64,000 nucleotides of DNA, taken from positions 28,141-92,140 of the forward strand of contig JAXGPP010000027.1 of the NCBI GenBank assembly GCA_040766885.1, given 5' to 3'. The position numbers and the translations under genes were made by a program. The notes below the pieces were generated by a model. That model was not told the DNA's origin, did not search any database, and saw only the letters and a program-made list of their open reading frames with translations. This document shows positions 27,016 through 35,591 of this stretch, one piece after another (positions within the stretch are counted from its first letter, which is position 1; each line of letters starts with the position of its first letter). Origin of the DNA: JAXGPP01 sp040766885 (GTDB lineage: Bacteria > Planctomycetota > Planctomycetia > Pirellulales > Thermoguttaceae).

Positions 27016-27693
27016 TTAGTCCGATGACGTCGGCGGCGCCGGCAAGCCCAAGACCGCATAGAGCCGCGGATCGCCCAAGCCTTTGATCTGAAGCGAGGCC
27101 ACGGAGAAATTGTGGTTCCGACTGTGATCGCCCGGCACGGCAACGGTCAGCGCACCGGCGGCGGCGGCGGCGCGGCAGCCCGCCTGGCTGTCCTCCAGCA
27201 CCAACATCTCCCGCGGGTCGATCTCCAGCCTGGCTGCCGCTTTCAGGTAGATCTCGGGGTGCGGCTTGCCGTGAACGATATCCTCGGCGGTTAGCGCGAA
27301 CGCGAATCGCGACTCCAGACCGAACCGTGACAAGAGCGCGTCAAGCGTGATCCGCCTGCTGCTCGTGCAGATGGCCTTGGGCAGTCCCGCCGCCTCAATT
27401 CCATCGAGCAACTCGAAGAGGCCTGGCATCGCCGCCACGTGCTGGTCGAGAAGGTCGAAGTAGATAGTCTCCGATTCCGTCGCCAGGTCTTCCCATGTGT
27501 CGTTGAGGGAGTGCCAACCGATCATCACCTCGAAGGAAGGCCGGGGAGGCAGGCCCATCATGGCATCGCTCAACTCCCGCGTGAAGTCGTACCCGCGACG
27601 GCGGAGCAGTTCGCTCCCCACGTGCCAATACACGTCTTCGGTGTTGAACATGAGCCCATCGAGATCAAAAACCACCGCACGGATCGGCGTCAT
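27016..27693 (-). CDS. HAD-superfamily hydrolase, beta-phosphoglucomutase/phosphatase type
   Basis: The 225-residue product has complete HAD motifs: VFDLDGLMFNTEDVYW (motif I with both Asp), ICTSSRR (motif II), VHGKPHPEIYLKAA (Lys) and LVLEDSQAGCRAA (motif IV). The helical cap between about 20 and 85 matches the PGMB/HAD subfamily that acts on sugar phosphates. It starts 12 bases after the acetyltransferase stop, so it belongs to the same transcript. Confidence 0.88.
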   Translation of the reverse strand: MTPIRAVVFDLDGLMFNTEDVYWHVGSELLRRRGYDFTRELSDAMMGLPPRPSFEVMIGWHSLNDTWEDLATESETIYFDLLDQHVAAMPGLFELLDGIEAAGLPKAICTSSRRITLDALLSRFGLESRFAFALTAEDIVHGKPHPEIYLKAAARLEIDPREMLVLEDSQAGCRAAAAAGALTVAVPGDHSRNHNFSVASLQIKGLGDPRLYAVLGLPAPPTSSD

Positions 27694-27704
27694 GGGGTGC
27701 CCGT

Positions 27705-28820
27705 TCAGGAGTCAAGGGAGTCGTTGTAACCAGCTTTGCGGACGCCGCGCATCAGCCGCGACATGCTGCGGTAGCCGGCCAGTGCAAGCCGGCCGGCAAA
27801 CCCGTCGGCAGCCAGCACGATCCGTCCGATGGGATAGGTGCGCGTCGACCAGGCGGCGAGGGCCTCGGTCATTGGGCCCTGGAAGTCGATAGTGTCTGCG
27901 TCACGCGATTGGCACAGCCTTTCGACGATCGCCCGCCGCAACAGGTGGCCGGGCCCGTAGTCGCGGTACACCGCGTCGAAGCCAACTTTGAAGGAATGGT
28001 ACACTCTCTTCGCGGTCCAGCCCATTTCGAAGGCGATCGGCCGACCGCCCACCTCCAGCGTGGCGATTCTCAGCATGCCCCATTCGGCGAGTTGCCGGGC
28101 CTGCCGGCAGTAGAACTCGAACATGCCCGGCATCCGGAGCACGGTCTGACCGTGCGACTGCTTCCAACTGCGGTCTTCCACCTCGAATACCCGCCGCAGT
28201 TCTTCCTCGATCAACTCGGCGTTGAACTGGCACCGCCACTCAAGCGAGGTTCCGCCGACGTCCGCGATCCGCTTGGCGTCGCGGCGCAAGTTCCGCCGCA
28301 GGTTCTTCGAGCGACTGCTCAAATACGCGTCGAAATCACCGCTCAGTTCAACCTGACCGATCCGGTAGCGCGGGTGCACGTCGGCGGAAAGCTGCCGGTG
28401 TCCAATGACATCAAGAAAGCTCCGCCACCACGGACTTTCGATCGGGGCCAAGTCCAACCAGAGGAGCGGCCAGCCGAGCCGGGTCAGCCCGTCGAGCAGA
28501 CAGCCAAGAACTGCGTCGACATCGCATTGGGGATCAAGCAGCAACTCCCCGCTGGGGGACCATTCGTTCCAGGTGACGTCTCCGACGGTGAGCAAACGTC
28601 GGATGCGCCGGCCGGCGAGTGGCAGCGCCGCCAAGAACTCGCCATCCTTGACGACCACTAGCGCTTGCAACGCCCTACCCGGCGCAAAATGCTCCACCCA
28701 TTGGGCGACGAGTTCGGCGCGGGCGGTGGGCATGGTCACACCGCTTCGCTGCCAGAGCGAGTCCCAGGCCGGGGCGGCCGCCCGGATCGACTCGACGGAG
28801 TCCAGCTTCCGAAAGTCCAT
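27705..28820 (-). CDS. GNAT-fold acyltransferase, CelD/FemAB-like
   Basis: The 371-residue product has the two-lobed pattern of Acetyltransf_6 (BcsL/CelD) proteins: FLAALPLAGRRIRR in the first lobe, then SSRSKNLRRNLRRDAKRI, FEVEDRSWKQ, and the second-lobe block GRPIAFEMGWTAKRVYHSFKV followed by GPGHLLRRAIVERL. Such proteins transfer acyl or aminoacyl groups to glycans or lipids. The position in the glycan operon supports a role in polymer decoration (inference). It lies 24 bases after the Nudix stop. Confidence 0.75.
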   Translation of the reverse strand: MDFRKLDSVESIRAAAPAWDSLWQRSGVTMPTARAELVAQWVEHFAPGRALQALVVVKDGEFLAALPLAGRRIRRLLTVGDVTWNEWSPSGELLLDPQCDVDAVLGCLLDGLTRLGWPLLWLDLAPIESPWWRSFLDVIGHRQLSADVHPRYRIGQVELSGDFDAYLSSRSKNLRRNLRRDAKRIADVGGTSLEWRCQFNAELIEEELRRVFEVEDRSWKQSHGQTVLRMPGMFEFYCRQARQLAEWGMLRIATLEVGGRPIAFEMGWTAKRVYHSFKVGFDAVYRDYGPGHLLRRAIVERLCQSRDADTIDFQGPMTEALAAWSTRTYPIGRIVLAADGFAGRLALAGYRSMSRLMRGVRKAGYNDSLDS

Positions 28821-28844
28821 TGCGATGCCCAGTTGCGAGTCAAT

Positions 28845-29495
28845 TCAAACGACGACTTCCCGCAGTGCCGGCTCTTCGAGCAGGGTAACGAACTCGCCCA
28901 GGATCATGCACGTCGCCCCCCATATCTGATATTCCGCCCAGGCGAAGTGTGGCGCCGAGTAGGGCTGTCCGCGCCGGGTCCGCGGGTGGCAACCGAAGTT
29001 GGCCGGATCGGTGAGGTGCACGAGCGGCACTTCCAGGAGTTGCTCGACTTCGGCTGGATTGATCTCCATTGGCGGACGACTTGGAGTGGCAGCCACCCAA
29101 GGGTCGACGCGAAAGTTGCTCACTTCCACGTAGATCGGCGACAACCGGCCGAGGATCTCAACGGGGTGCCCGGCGGCGCCCAGTTCTTCGTGGAATTCGC
29201 GCACGGCAGCCTCGCAGCTGCTCTCTCCCGGCTCCACCGCCCCGCCCGGCAGGCTGATCTGGCCGCCGTGAAGCGGCAGGGCGCCTGGCCGCAAGGTGAG
29301 GGGCAGATGCCAGCGGCCCGCGTGGGGATACAGCAGGAGGAGCACCGCCGCCGGCCGGGCTTCCGCCGGAATCAGGTCGTAGCGCCGACCGAGCCGAGGA
29401 ATAGGCTCGAAACGTGAATCCGCCATTACACCGGGCAATGGCCGGGCGAGCCGGTTGACGAGCCGTTCGGGAAGTCGGCCAGTCTGCTGTGTCAC
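28845..29495 (-). CDS. Nudix hydrolase, CoA-pyrophosphatase (NudL) type
   Basis: The Nudix box G-x5-E-x7-R-E-x2-E-E-x-G is present as GAVEPGESSCEAAVREFHEE plus LG. It is preceded by HGGQISLPGG, the extra motif of CoA pyrophosphatases, and LTLRPGALPLH upstream. It should hydrolyse CoA or related dinucleotides to phosphopantetheine. The GTG at 29495 overlaps the upstream TGA as GTGA; longer upstream readings run inside the membrane-protein gene. The product is 216 residues. Confidence 0.85.
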   Translation of the reverse strand: MTQQTGRLPERLVNRLARPLPGVMADSRFEPIPRLGRRYDLIPAEARPAAVLLLLYPHAGRWHLPLTLRPGALPLHGGQISLPGGAVEPGESSCEAAVREFHEELGAAGHPVEILGRLSPIYVEVSNFRVDPWVAATPSRPPMEINPAEVEQLLEVPLVHLTDPANFGCHPRTRRGQPYSAPHFAWAEYQIWGATCMILGEFVTLLEEPALREVVV

Positions 29496-31132
29496 GGTTG
29501 CTCGTGCTCCGCGGTCGTCGCCTCGTCGGCAATGTCCGAATCCGTCACCCGATACACCACGTAGAAGCGGTTTCGGTACACCACGTCGAGCTTCAGTTCG
29601 CGGGGACGCCGATAGCTGAGCACATACTGGGCGTCGTACTTCCGCGCTAGCGCACGGACGCGGTCTTCGCCCATCTCGCCGAACGAAGCATACCATTCCT
29701 GGCCAGGTATCTTTGAGCCCGTGGCGTAGATGTCGAGCAGCCGATCCCACCACGCCACGATCGACTCGGCGTCCTGTGGGATGTCTTTCCAGGTGGCCAC
29801 TTCGGGCCGGGCGGTGAACCACTTGAATGTGTGCGACAGCCGCGGCGTGAGAAAGCGGGCGTCGGGAGGAATCTCGCCGGAATTGGCAATCCACTCCGCG
29901 GCCAGTTGCCAGGAACCGGTCCAGCGAAGATGCCAGTGGGACCGCGGTGGTAATCGAACGAGTCGATATCGCCCGATGTCAGCCAGGTGTAGTCCTGTCG
30001 CCACCGCCAACGCGGCCAACAATGCCAGAGCCCATCGGGGACGCTGCCCGTCCATCAGCCTCAGCCGTTCGGCAATCGCCAGCGAGAGTCCCAGGGGAAC
30101 GGCGACATCGCTCAGCCGGAACCAGTAGAACCGCAGGAGCCCAGCGGCGAAGCCGGGCCGATGATCGGCCAGCAAGTTGATGCCCAAGCCGATGGCCGCG
30201 ATGAATAGGCTGGCGATGACCAGCAGACGCAGTCGCCGAGATCCGGGCTCGGCCGGCGTCACGCAGTAGACCACCGCCAGAACGACCACCAGGGCCGCGA
30301 AACGAACGACATAGTCGGGCCAGTTAGGCAGGCTCAAGGGAGCCAGGTGGTGCGGCAGGCGTGCAAATACGTAGATCAGGTTGGCGCTTTCTGCCACAGC
30401 GGGCGCTACGCCAAGCGTCAGCCGCGCCGAAGGGATAAGCCCCGGCAGTGAAAGCAATCCACCAGCGGCGAGCCCCGCCAACATGCTGCGGAGCGGAGGC
30501 CGATCACGGCCGGCAAAAAGCCAGGCCCCACCCGCGGCAAGCACTGTCCATCCGCCGACCAGCACGTGAAAGGCCGACGCTGCTCCGAGCAGGATCCAGA
30601 CGCGGTTCCAACGGTTGCGTACCAGCGCCTCCAGACCGAGGAACACCAAAACGAAGGCGAAGCCCTTGGCTTCCACTCCCCCCACGACCCATTCGCCGGC
30701 CATGTGATAACGGTCGAGCGCGGCAACGAAGATGGCCGCCGTGAGGATTGCCCACCCGCGGCGAGGCACGACACTTCGGCTGAGCCTTTGCCACGCCCAA
30801 GCCAGGAGCCCCCAGGTGAGGATGCGTCCAAACCAGGCGAGGGCCACCGGCGGAAGCAGCAGCGCCAACCAGCCGAACGTGAGATAGAACACCTGGTGGG
30901 CGTCGGCCGTTTCAAGAAAGAAGTCGCCCTGGGCCCAGTTGGGATTCCAGAAATGGATGGCCTTACCCAAGTAGTAAGGCTCGTTTACGTCTGGGACGGG
31001 CCACGCCCCTTGAATGGCGAACACTACAAAAACCAGAGCAGCTTCGACAAGCAGTTCAAGCCGGCTTGGCCTGACGGCTACCGGGGGGGCATGAGGAGCG
31101 GGTGGGAGGCAGGTAGGATTCGGGGAAGACAC
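29492..31132 (-). CDS. Polytopic membrane protein of unknown function
   Basis: The 546-residue product has 10-11 hydrophobic helices between about 25 and 400, and a soluble C-terminal domain (about 410-546) containing RFLTPRLSHTFKWFTARP and AQYVLSYRRP. The loop after the first helix contains VPDVNEPYYLGKAIHFWNP. The topology resembles GT-C-type or DUF6798-like proteins of planctomycetes, with an extracytoplasmic C-terminal domain. It is coupled to the Nudix gene by a 4-base overlap. No catalytic motif is certain. Confidence 0.65.
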   Translation of the reverse strand: MSSPNPTCLPPAPHAPPVAVRPSRLELLVEAALVFVVFAIQGAWPVPDVNEPYYLGKAIHFWNPNWAQGDFFLETADAHQVFYLTFGWLALLLPPVALAWFGRILTWGLLAWAWQRLSRSVVPRRGWAILTAAIFVAALDRYHMAGEWVVGGVEAKGFAFVLVFLGLEALVRNRWNRVWILLGAASAFHVLVGGWTVLAAGGAWLFAGRDRPPLRSMLAGLAAGGLLSLPGLIPSARLTLGVAPAVAESANLIYVFARLPHHLAPLSLPNWPDYVVRFAALVVVLAVVYCVTPAEPGSRRLRLLVIASLFIAAIGLGINLLADHRPGFAAGLLRFYWFRLSDVAVPLGLSLAIAERLRLMDGQRPRWALALLAALAVATGLHLADIGRYRLVRLPPRSHWHLRWTGSWQLAAEWIANSGEIPPDARFLTPRLSHTFKWFTARPEVATWKDIPQDAESIVAWWDRLLDIYATGSKIPGQEWYASFGEMGEDRVRALARKYDAQYVLSYRRPRELKLDVVYRNRFYVVYRVTDSDIADEATTAEHEQP

Positions 31133-31363
31133 GGCGGTCGACGTATTGTCCGTACCACGTTATGGTCGCGTCATGAGCGGGTGACAAGTCATCCTACCTT
31201 GAGAGGCCGCCGATCGCCAACCGTGGGATGGCAAAGCGGCGGCCCAGTGACCGCCAGCTTCCTTGCCGAACCACGGATTGCCCACTCATTCTCGCTGATC
31301 CCGCTGGGACCATTCCGACGCCGTGCGACGAGAGACTGGTTTCTATCCTGGGCGCGCAAAGAA
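31133..31363. other. Intergenic region, no gene seen
   Basis: With the terminator and tail of the next gene, about 340 bases lie between the membrane-protein gene and the Tyr-rich gene. Open frames on both strands overlap and show no family motif. The region should contain the promoter of the membrane protein-Nudix-acetyltransferase-HAD unit, but I do not see a clear one. Confidence 0.35.
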
Positions 31364-31392
31364 TCGGGGCGACCCCGTTTGGATCGCCCCGA
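31364..31392 (-). terminator. Rho-independent terminator-like hairpin after the Tyr-rich secreted protein
   Basis: TCGGGGCGA (31364-31372) pairs perfectly with TCGCCCCGA (31384-31392), with an 11-base loop. On the minus strand the stem is followed by TTCTTTG. It lies about 80 bases beyond the stop of the 31470 gene. Confidence 0.5.
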
Positions 31393-31469
31393 CCGCGTGG
31401 CCTCACTGGGGGCAGCAGTCTTCGAGGACCACGCGACGCACGTCGCGTCTCGAGCTACCACCTATCGAG

Positions 31470-31817
31470 CTACCAGCCGAACGAGATGCCGACTCGCGGG
31501 CCGCCATAGTAGTAGCTGCCGTAGCCCCCATAGCCGTAGCTGGGGTAGTAGTGGCGGTAGCTGGGGTAGCTGTAGTAGTAGTTGTACCGCGGATACGAAC
31601 GGTAGTACCGCGGATACGAATGGTAGTAGCTGCCGTGCCCGCCGTGCCAATGGCCGTGGCCTCGGCCGCCGTACCAGCCGCCGTGACTATGACCGTGACC
31701 ACCTCTTACCAGTTGAACACTGGCACCGTGCGACTTGTCGAAGTCTGAAGCGTAGGCCGAATTGCCGACCCACCCCAATGCGGCTACCACCGCAAGCGCC
31801 ATAAGCAACCGTTTCAT
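31470..31817 (-). CDS. Small secreted Gly/His/Tyr-rich protein
   Basis: The 115-residue product has a clear signal peptide (MKRLLMALAVVAALGWVGNS, cleavage near AYAS). A first low-complexity block, HGHSHGGWYGGRGHGHWHGG, is followed by a Tyr/Ser/Pro/Arg block with repeats of the YPRYYRSYP kind, ending GGPRVGISFGW. GGAGGAG eight bases before the ATG is a strong ribosome binding site. The end, GISFGW, resembles the terminal FGFSIGF of the neighbouring 32129 gene. Possible roles are metal binding or cell-wall structure; nothing proves either. Confidence 0.75.
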   Translation of the reverse strand: MKRLLMALAVVAALGWVGNSAYASDFDKSHGASVQLVRGGHGHSHGGWYGGRGHGHWHGGHGSYYHSYPRYYRSYPRYNYYYSYPSYRHYYPSYGYGGYGSYYYGGPRVGISFGW

Positions 31818-32077
31818 GTGACTCCTCCTTCACGCGAATACGCAGTCTTTGCCTGGCACGAGTACCCGGCACACGACCGCCCACAGTTGCAGATTGCGTG
31901 CCAGTCGCGAGGGACTCGCGAGAAATGGCGGATCTGCCGTGGATTGCGCGTGAGTTGACTGTGACACGATGTAGGACGTGTCGTCACAATGATTTCGGCG
32001 CGTGGCTCGTGCGCCACGGTAGCTTGGTTTTTCATGGCCAGGACGGGCCGGGAGGCGACAGCGCTTACTGCAAAAAA
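31818..32077. other. Intergenic region between the two small secreted-protein genes
   Basis: About 310 bases including the terminator at 32078-32105. It must hold the promoter of the 31470 gene. Nothing else is recognisable. Confidence 0.35.
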
Positions 32078-32105
32078 AGGAGCGGCAGCGAGTGCTGCCG
32101 CTCCT
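32078..32105 (-). terminator. Rho-independent terminator of the 32129 gene
   Basis: An 11-bp perfect stem (AGGAGCGGCAG at 32078-32088 with CTGCCGCTCCT at 32095-32105) has a 6-base loop. On the minus strand it is followed by seven T. It lies 24 bases beyond the stop of the 32129 gene. Confidence 0.88.
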
Positions 32106-32128
32106 ATTGGCGGGCCGCTGTGTGCGAT

Positions 32129-32437
32129 TCAGAAGCCGATCGAGAATCCGAAGTCGTGACCGCGGTAGTATATCCCCTGCGGGTAGGCGGGATAGTAATG
32201 GTAGACCGGTGGCGGGGGAGGCGGCGCGTAGTGGTGGATGACCACCGGCGGCCGGTAGTAGTGGTGATATGCCGGGTACCCGTAGTGGCCGTGATATCCG
32301 TGGTGCCCGTGCGGCCCGCCGTGATAGCCGTGGATGCCGACAGCGACATGTCCGCCATGGCCTCCACCTGCGGACGCCGTGCCGGTAGTGGCGGCAATCG
32401 CGGCGAAAGCCACGATTGCCAATACACAACGCTTCAT
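32129..32437 (-). CDS. Small secreted Gly/His/Tyr/Pro-rich protein
   Basis: The 102-residue product has a signal peptide (MKRCVLAIVAFAAIAATTG, cleavage near ASA). A Gly/His-rich stretch follows, then YHHYYRPPVVIHHYAPPPPP, and the end FGFSIGF. It resembles the 31470 product in layout and its last residues. A perfect terminator follows it. Such His/Gly-rich secreted proteins recur in planctomycetes; metal binding is possible from composition only. Confidence 0.75.
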   Translation of the reverse strand: MKRCVLAIVAFAAIAATTGTASAGGGHGGHVAVGIHGYHGGPHGHHGYHGHYGYPAYHHYYRPPVVIHHYAPPPPPPVYHYYPAYPQGIYYRGHDFGFSIGF

Positions 32438-32642
32438 CGCTCACTCCTTGAACGTGGGGATCTGTCCCCGGCAATTGCGTGAGTCTTGCCGACACCCGGG
32501 TGTCGCCGGCCAGACTGCCGCCCCAGGCGGGGCCAAAAGATCCAGACCCTGCCTGACTCCAACGTTATAACGCCTCAAGGAACCGAAGGCAGCAGCAGAA
32601 TTTGGAGGGGCTGCGGTCCCCTTCGGCGGCACGGCAGGCGGG

Positions 32643-32813
32643 TCAGGTGTCTTTGAGCCGCGCTGCCTCGCTTTCGAGTTCTTTGATCTGTTTCTCCAGC
32701 GCCTGGAGTTCTTTTGGATCGTCGGCCTGCTGCCGCGCGCCGGCCAACTGCTGGCGAAGGTGCTGGAGCCGCTGATGGATCACCTGAAGCTTCTTCTTGG
32801 CCTTCTTATCCAT
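32643..32813 (-). CDS. 56-residue coiled-coil protein overlapping the CCA-type gene
   Basis: The frame from the ATG at 32813 to the TGA at 32643 encodes a Lys/Gln/Glu-rich peptide beginning MDKKAKKKLQVIHQRLQHLR and ending SEAARLKDT. The Leu spacing is that of a short parallel coiled coil. Its start overlaps the last 8 bases of the nucleotidyltransferase gene, so it is probably translated by coupling. Its function is unknown. It may bind RNA through the basic N-terminus (inference). Confidence 0.6.
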   Translation of the reverse strand: MDKKAKKKLQVIHQRLQHLRQQLAGARQQADDPKELQALEKQIKELESEAARLKDT

Positions 32814-34071
32814 GACTGGTTTCCTCGCTCAAGATTCGGTCCACCAGCGCCAGGGCGGCTTCCCGGGAATCGATGATACGGTCGAGTTGTGCCACACGGA
32901 CCCGCTGGAGCAGCTTGCGGTAGACAGGTCCGCGCGGAACGCCGTGGTTCTGAAGATCGTCGCCGTTGATCAGCGGCGAGGGATCCAATTCCTGTTCAGG
33001 TCGAGCCCTCTGCCGGCGGCACCAGGCGACCTCTTCCGGGTCGACAGCGCCGGCGTGAGCTCGTGCATCGAGGAGCGCGAGCAGGTCGTCGATGCCGTCG
33101 GCCACAAAGCAGGCCTGGATCTCGGACCAGGGGCGGAGGCGGGCGTGGTCCAACTCGGCGTAGTGTTCGACCAGCCACGCCACCCGGCTGATTTCCTTGT
33201 TTGACAGTCGCCAGCGGCGGGCGATTTCCTCGGCCTGGGCGGAGCCGACTCTTCGGTGGAGAAGGGCAGCCAGCGCCAGGGGGAAGCCGGGTTCCAGGAG
33301 ATTCTCGAGGACTGCCAGGCAATGCTCCAGGCGCGTGCGCTCGTCGTCCGAGTGCGGCACCACCTCGGGGAGGATTGCGGCGGCCAGGCCGGTTTCCAGC
33401 AGGAGGCGAACCGCCCGCACGCGGCGGCGGTGGACGAGCATTCGCCGCATCTCGCCGGCAATCCGCTCGGGACTGACGACGAGCACCTCGGCCGCCATGA
33501 CGCGGATCGCCGACGCGGTCTGGGGGTCGAGCGCGAAATCGAAGGTCGCCGCGAACCGCACGGCACGCAGCAGCCGCAATTTGTCTTCTTTGAACCGCTC
33601 GAAGGGGTCGCCGATCGCTCGGACCAGGCGGCGCTGGAGATCCTGCTGGCCGCCGACGTAATCGATCACCCGTGTTGCGACGGGGTCGAAGAACAGGCCA
33701 TTGATGGTGAAGTCGCGGCGCGAGGCGTCCTCCTGGGCTGAGCTGAACGTGACGTGCTCGGGATGCCGCCCGTCGAGATAGGCAGCGTCGCGGCGGAAGG
33801 TGGCAACCTCGATCTGCCCCGCACCCGGCGGACCGAGCACGGTAATTACGCCGAAGGCCGCACCGATGGCGATCGTGCGGCGTTTGCCGAAGAGGGTGCG
33901 AATCTCGTCGGGCCGGGCGGAAGTCGCCACGTCGTAATCCTTGGGGACCAATCCGAGGAGATGGTCGCGGACGCACCCGCCCGCCCACCAGGCTTCGTGT
34001 CCGGCGTCGCGGAGCCGTTGGACAACCTGGAGAGCAAATTCGCGTTGGCTGTTGGGGTCGATGGGAGCCAT
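32806..34071 (-). CDS. cca: tRNA nucleotidyltransferase / poly(A) polymerase family (CCA-adding type)
   Basis: The 421-residue class II enzyme has a nucleotidyltransferase core: AWWAGGCVRDHLLG, VPKDYDVATSA (DxD), then RRDFTINGLFFDP and RLVRAIGDPFERFKEDKLRL, RLLRAVRFAATFDF. These are motifs A-D of CCA-adding enzymes. A helical tail without an HD domain follows. It adds or repairs the 3' CCA of tRNA; poly(A) polymerase cannot be excluded from sequence. This matters because the only tRNA in the window does not encode CCA. The ATG at 34071 is supported by the family N-terminus REFALQVVQRLRDAGHEA. Confidence 0.9.
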   Translation of the reverse strand: MAPIDPNSQREFALQVVQRLRDAGHEAWWAGGCVRDHLLGLVPKDYDVATSARPDEIRTLFGKRRTIAIGAAFGVITVLGPPGAGQIEVATFRRDAAYLDGRHPEHVTFSSAQEDASRRDFTINGLFFDPVATRVIDYVGGQQDLQRRLVRAIGDPFERFKEDKLRLLRAVRFAATFDFALDPQTASAIRVMAAEVLVVSPERIAGEMRRMLVHRRRVRAVRLLLETGLAAAILPEVVPHSDDERTRLEHCLAVLENLLEPGFPLALAALLHRRVGSAQAEEIARRWRLSNKEISRVAWLVEHYAELDHARLRPWSEIQACFVADGIDDLLALLDARAHAGAVDPEEVAWCRRQRARPEQELDPSPLINGDDLQNHGVPRGPVYRKLLQRVRVAQLDRIIDSREAALALVDRILSEETSHG

Positions 34072-34213
34072 CCCGCAAAGGTAACGTAAGCGGGGGGGGC
34101 AGTCGAGAGGAGGGCAACCCGGAGTCGAACCGCGGACTGCAAACGTTGTCCACCCCCCGTTGATGCGCAACAACAAACGCATTGTTGCGGATCGTGCGTC
34201 GCGAGGCGCGGCG

Positions 34214-34293
34214 GCAAGTGCAAGGGAGGAAGGGGTTTCGCACTTGGCGTGTGAGCGCAACTTCATACGCAGTGTGAGGTACGTGTTGAAGTT
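34214..34293 (+). repeat. Degenerate direct repeat, copy 1
   Basis: It shares GAAGGGGTTTCGCAC and a terminal GTGTTGAAGTT with copy 2 (34436-34516) at the same spacing; the material between is diverged. The function is unknown. Confidence 0.45.
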
Positions 34294-34435
34294 GGCGCCT
34301 AGCGCCATCTGCCCGGGGGGCCCGGCGGATGGGGCGTGTATTGCACGAGCCTGCGCCGCGCCAGAGGGGCTTTGTGGTGTCGAAGCGAAACGCCCTTTGA
34401 GGGTGTTTCGGTTGGCTCGGCGCTGGGGCATCGCG

Positions 34436-34516
34436 GTAAGTGCTTGGGGTGAAGGGGTTTCGCACCTGGGTTGCGGACGTAAGTTTTCTACCACCTTTGG
34501 GTCGAGTGTTGAAGTT
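34436..34516 (+). repeat. Degenerate direct repeat, copy 2
   Basis: Second copy of the element at 34214-34293, about 222 bases further on, with the same two conserved blocks at its two ends. Confidence 0.45.
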
Positions 34517-35591
34517 CGTAGAGGGGTATGCGGTTGGGGGCGGCTGTAAAGGGTTGCGGGGAGGGGAGTTGCCGCCGGAAAGGTAAGGGGTGAGGAAACG
34601 ACACGGACTGGAAGCGCGTGCCACGGGAGGGGTGGAGAGCGGCGCATGGAACAGGGTCTTTCATTTAGGGTGACTTATGGATCGATCGAGCGGGCGCGCG
34701 GATGGAGCGCGAGGCCCGGCAAGGGTCTTTTGCGGAGGCCGGCGCGGATGCGTCGGGCGACCGATATGCTTTAGTGTACTTATATATATGACTCGTGGCC
34801 TAGATCGCAAGAGGAAATCTTGGGGGGAACGGAGAGATTTCTTGGCGGGTGGCCCGGTGGTTCTTGCGCGGACGGAAGATCAGGGCAGGAAGAAGGGGCG
34901 CTCAACCATAGAGAGCACCGAGTTCACCGAGGGAGGGATAGAGGCAGGGAGGGAGATTCGGGGCCGCTGAGGGATGCTGGCCTGGTTGGCAAAAAGGGAC
35001 GGGGAAAGCACCAAAAAAGGAACGCACGAAGAAGGTGAATGGCGTCACGGTCTGTGTGAAGGAGGCTCCGCCCTTCGACAACGCGCCGAATGGGCTTTCG
35101 AGGCGCGAAAGGGGCGGTCTGCGGGCGGGCATTTGGGCGAATAACCCGAGTATTGACAAACCGGGAGGTTTTCTTAGGTTGGGGCAGGGGAAGGCCGGCG
35201 CGAGTTTCGATCACTGGCATGCCGCAGCACGTGGCGCGGCAACCGCCGGCGGCAGATGGTCTTTGAGGAGATGGCCTGGCGTGCCCAGAAATGGTGGCCG
35301 AATGGTGGCTCAAATCTGTGCGAGGAGGGACTTCGCGGCCTCGGCGGGCCACACGCGCGCGGGCCGGTCGGCGGGTATTTTGCCAAGGTTTGGATCAGAT
35401 GGTCGGACGCGTGTTGAGGCCGCGGAAGGTTCCCAGTTTATCAAAATGAGTATGGTGTCCGCGGAATTCCTTGCAGCGGATCATCAGGCCGGTGTCGATT
35501 GGTGGCCTCGACGCGTTTGCCAACATGGGGTTGCGGGGCACTGACCTGCATCGCCTTTGGCATAAGCGCTACCACCCGTGGATAGATTAAC

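Larger units (their letters stand above)
34072..35591. other. 1.5-kb region without a recognisable gene
   Basis: No frame shows a family motif or sensible composition. It contains two degenerate 80-base repeats (34214-34293, 34436-34516), an 8-bp hairpin (CGCAACAA at 34166-34173 with TTGTTGCG at 34182-34189), a short AT-rich stretch (34771-34792, containing TATATATA) in otherwise GC-rich DNA, and a tRNA T-arm-like sequence near 34100-34130 on the minus strand. It forms the boundary between housekeeping genes and the toxin-cassette region. Confidence 0.5.

Noticed and set aside
29496..29894. N-terminal extension of the Nudix protein
   Set aside because: It lies within the membrane-protein gene in another frame. 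The GTGA overlap at 29492-29495 gives a better start.
31323..31748. Val/Ala-rich plus-strand frame opposite the Tyr-rich gene
   Set aside because: Mirror of a low-complexity gene; the minus strand has a signal peptide, a ribosome binding site and a terminator.
34095..34130. tRNA-like 3' end on the minus strand (GGTTCGACTCC with partial T-stem)
   Set aside because: No matching acceptor 5' strand, D-arm or anticodon stem could be found at the right distance, and one T-stem pair fails. Not called as a tRNA.
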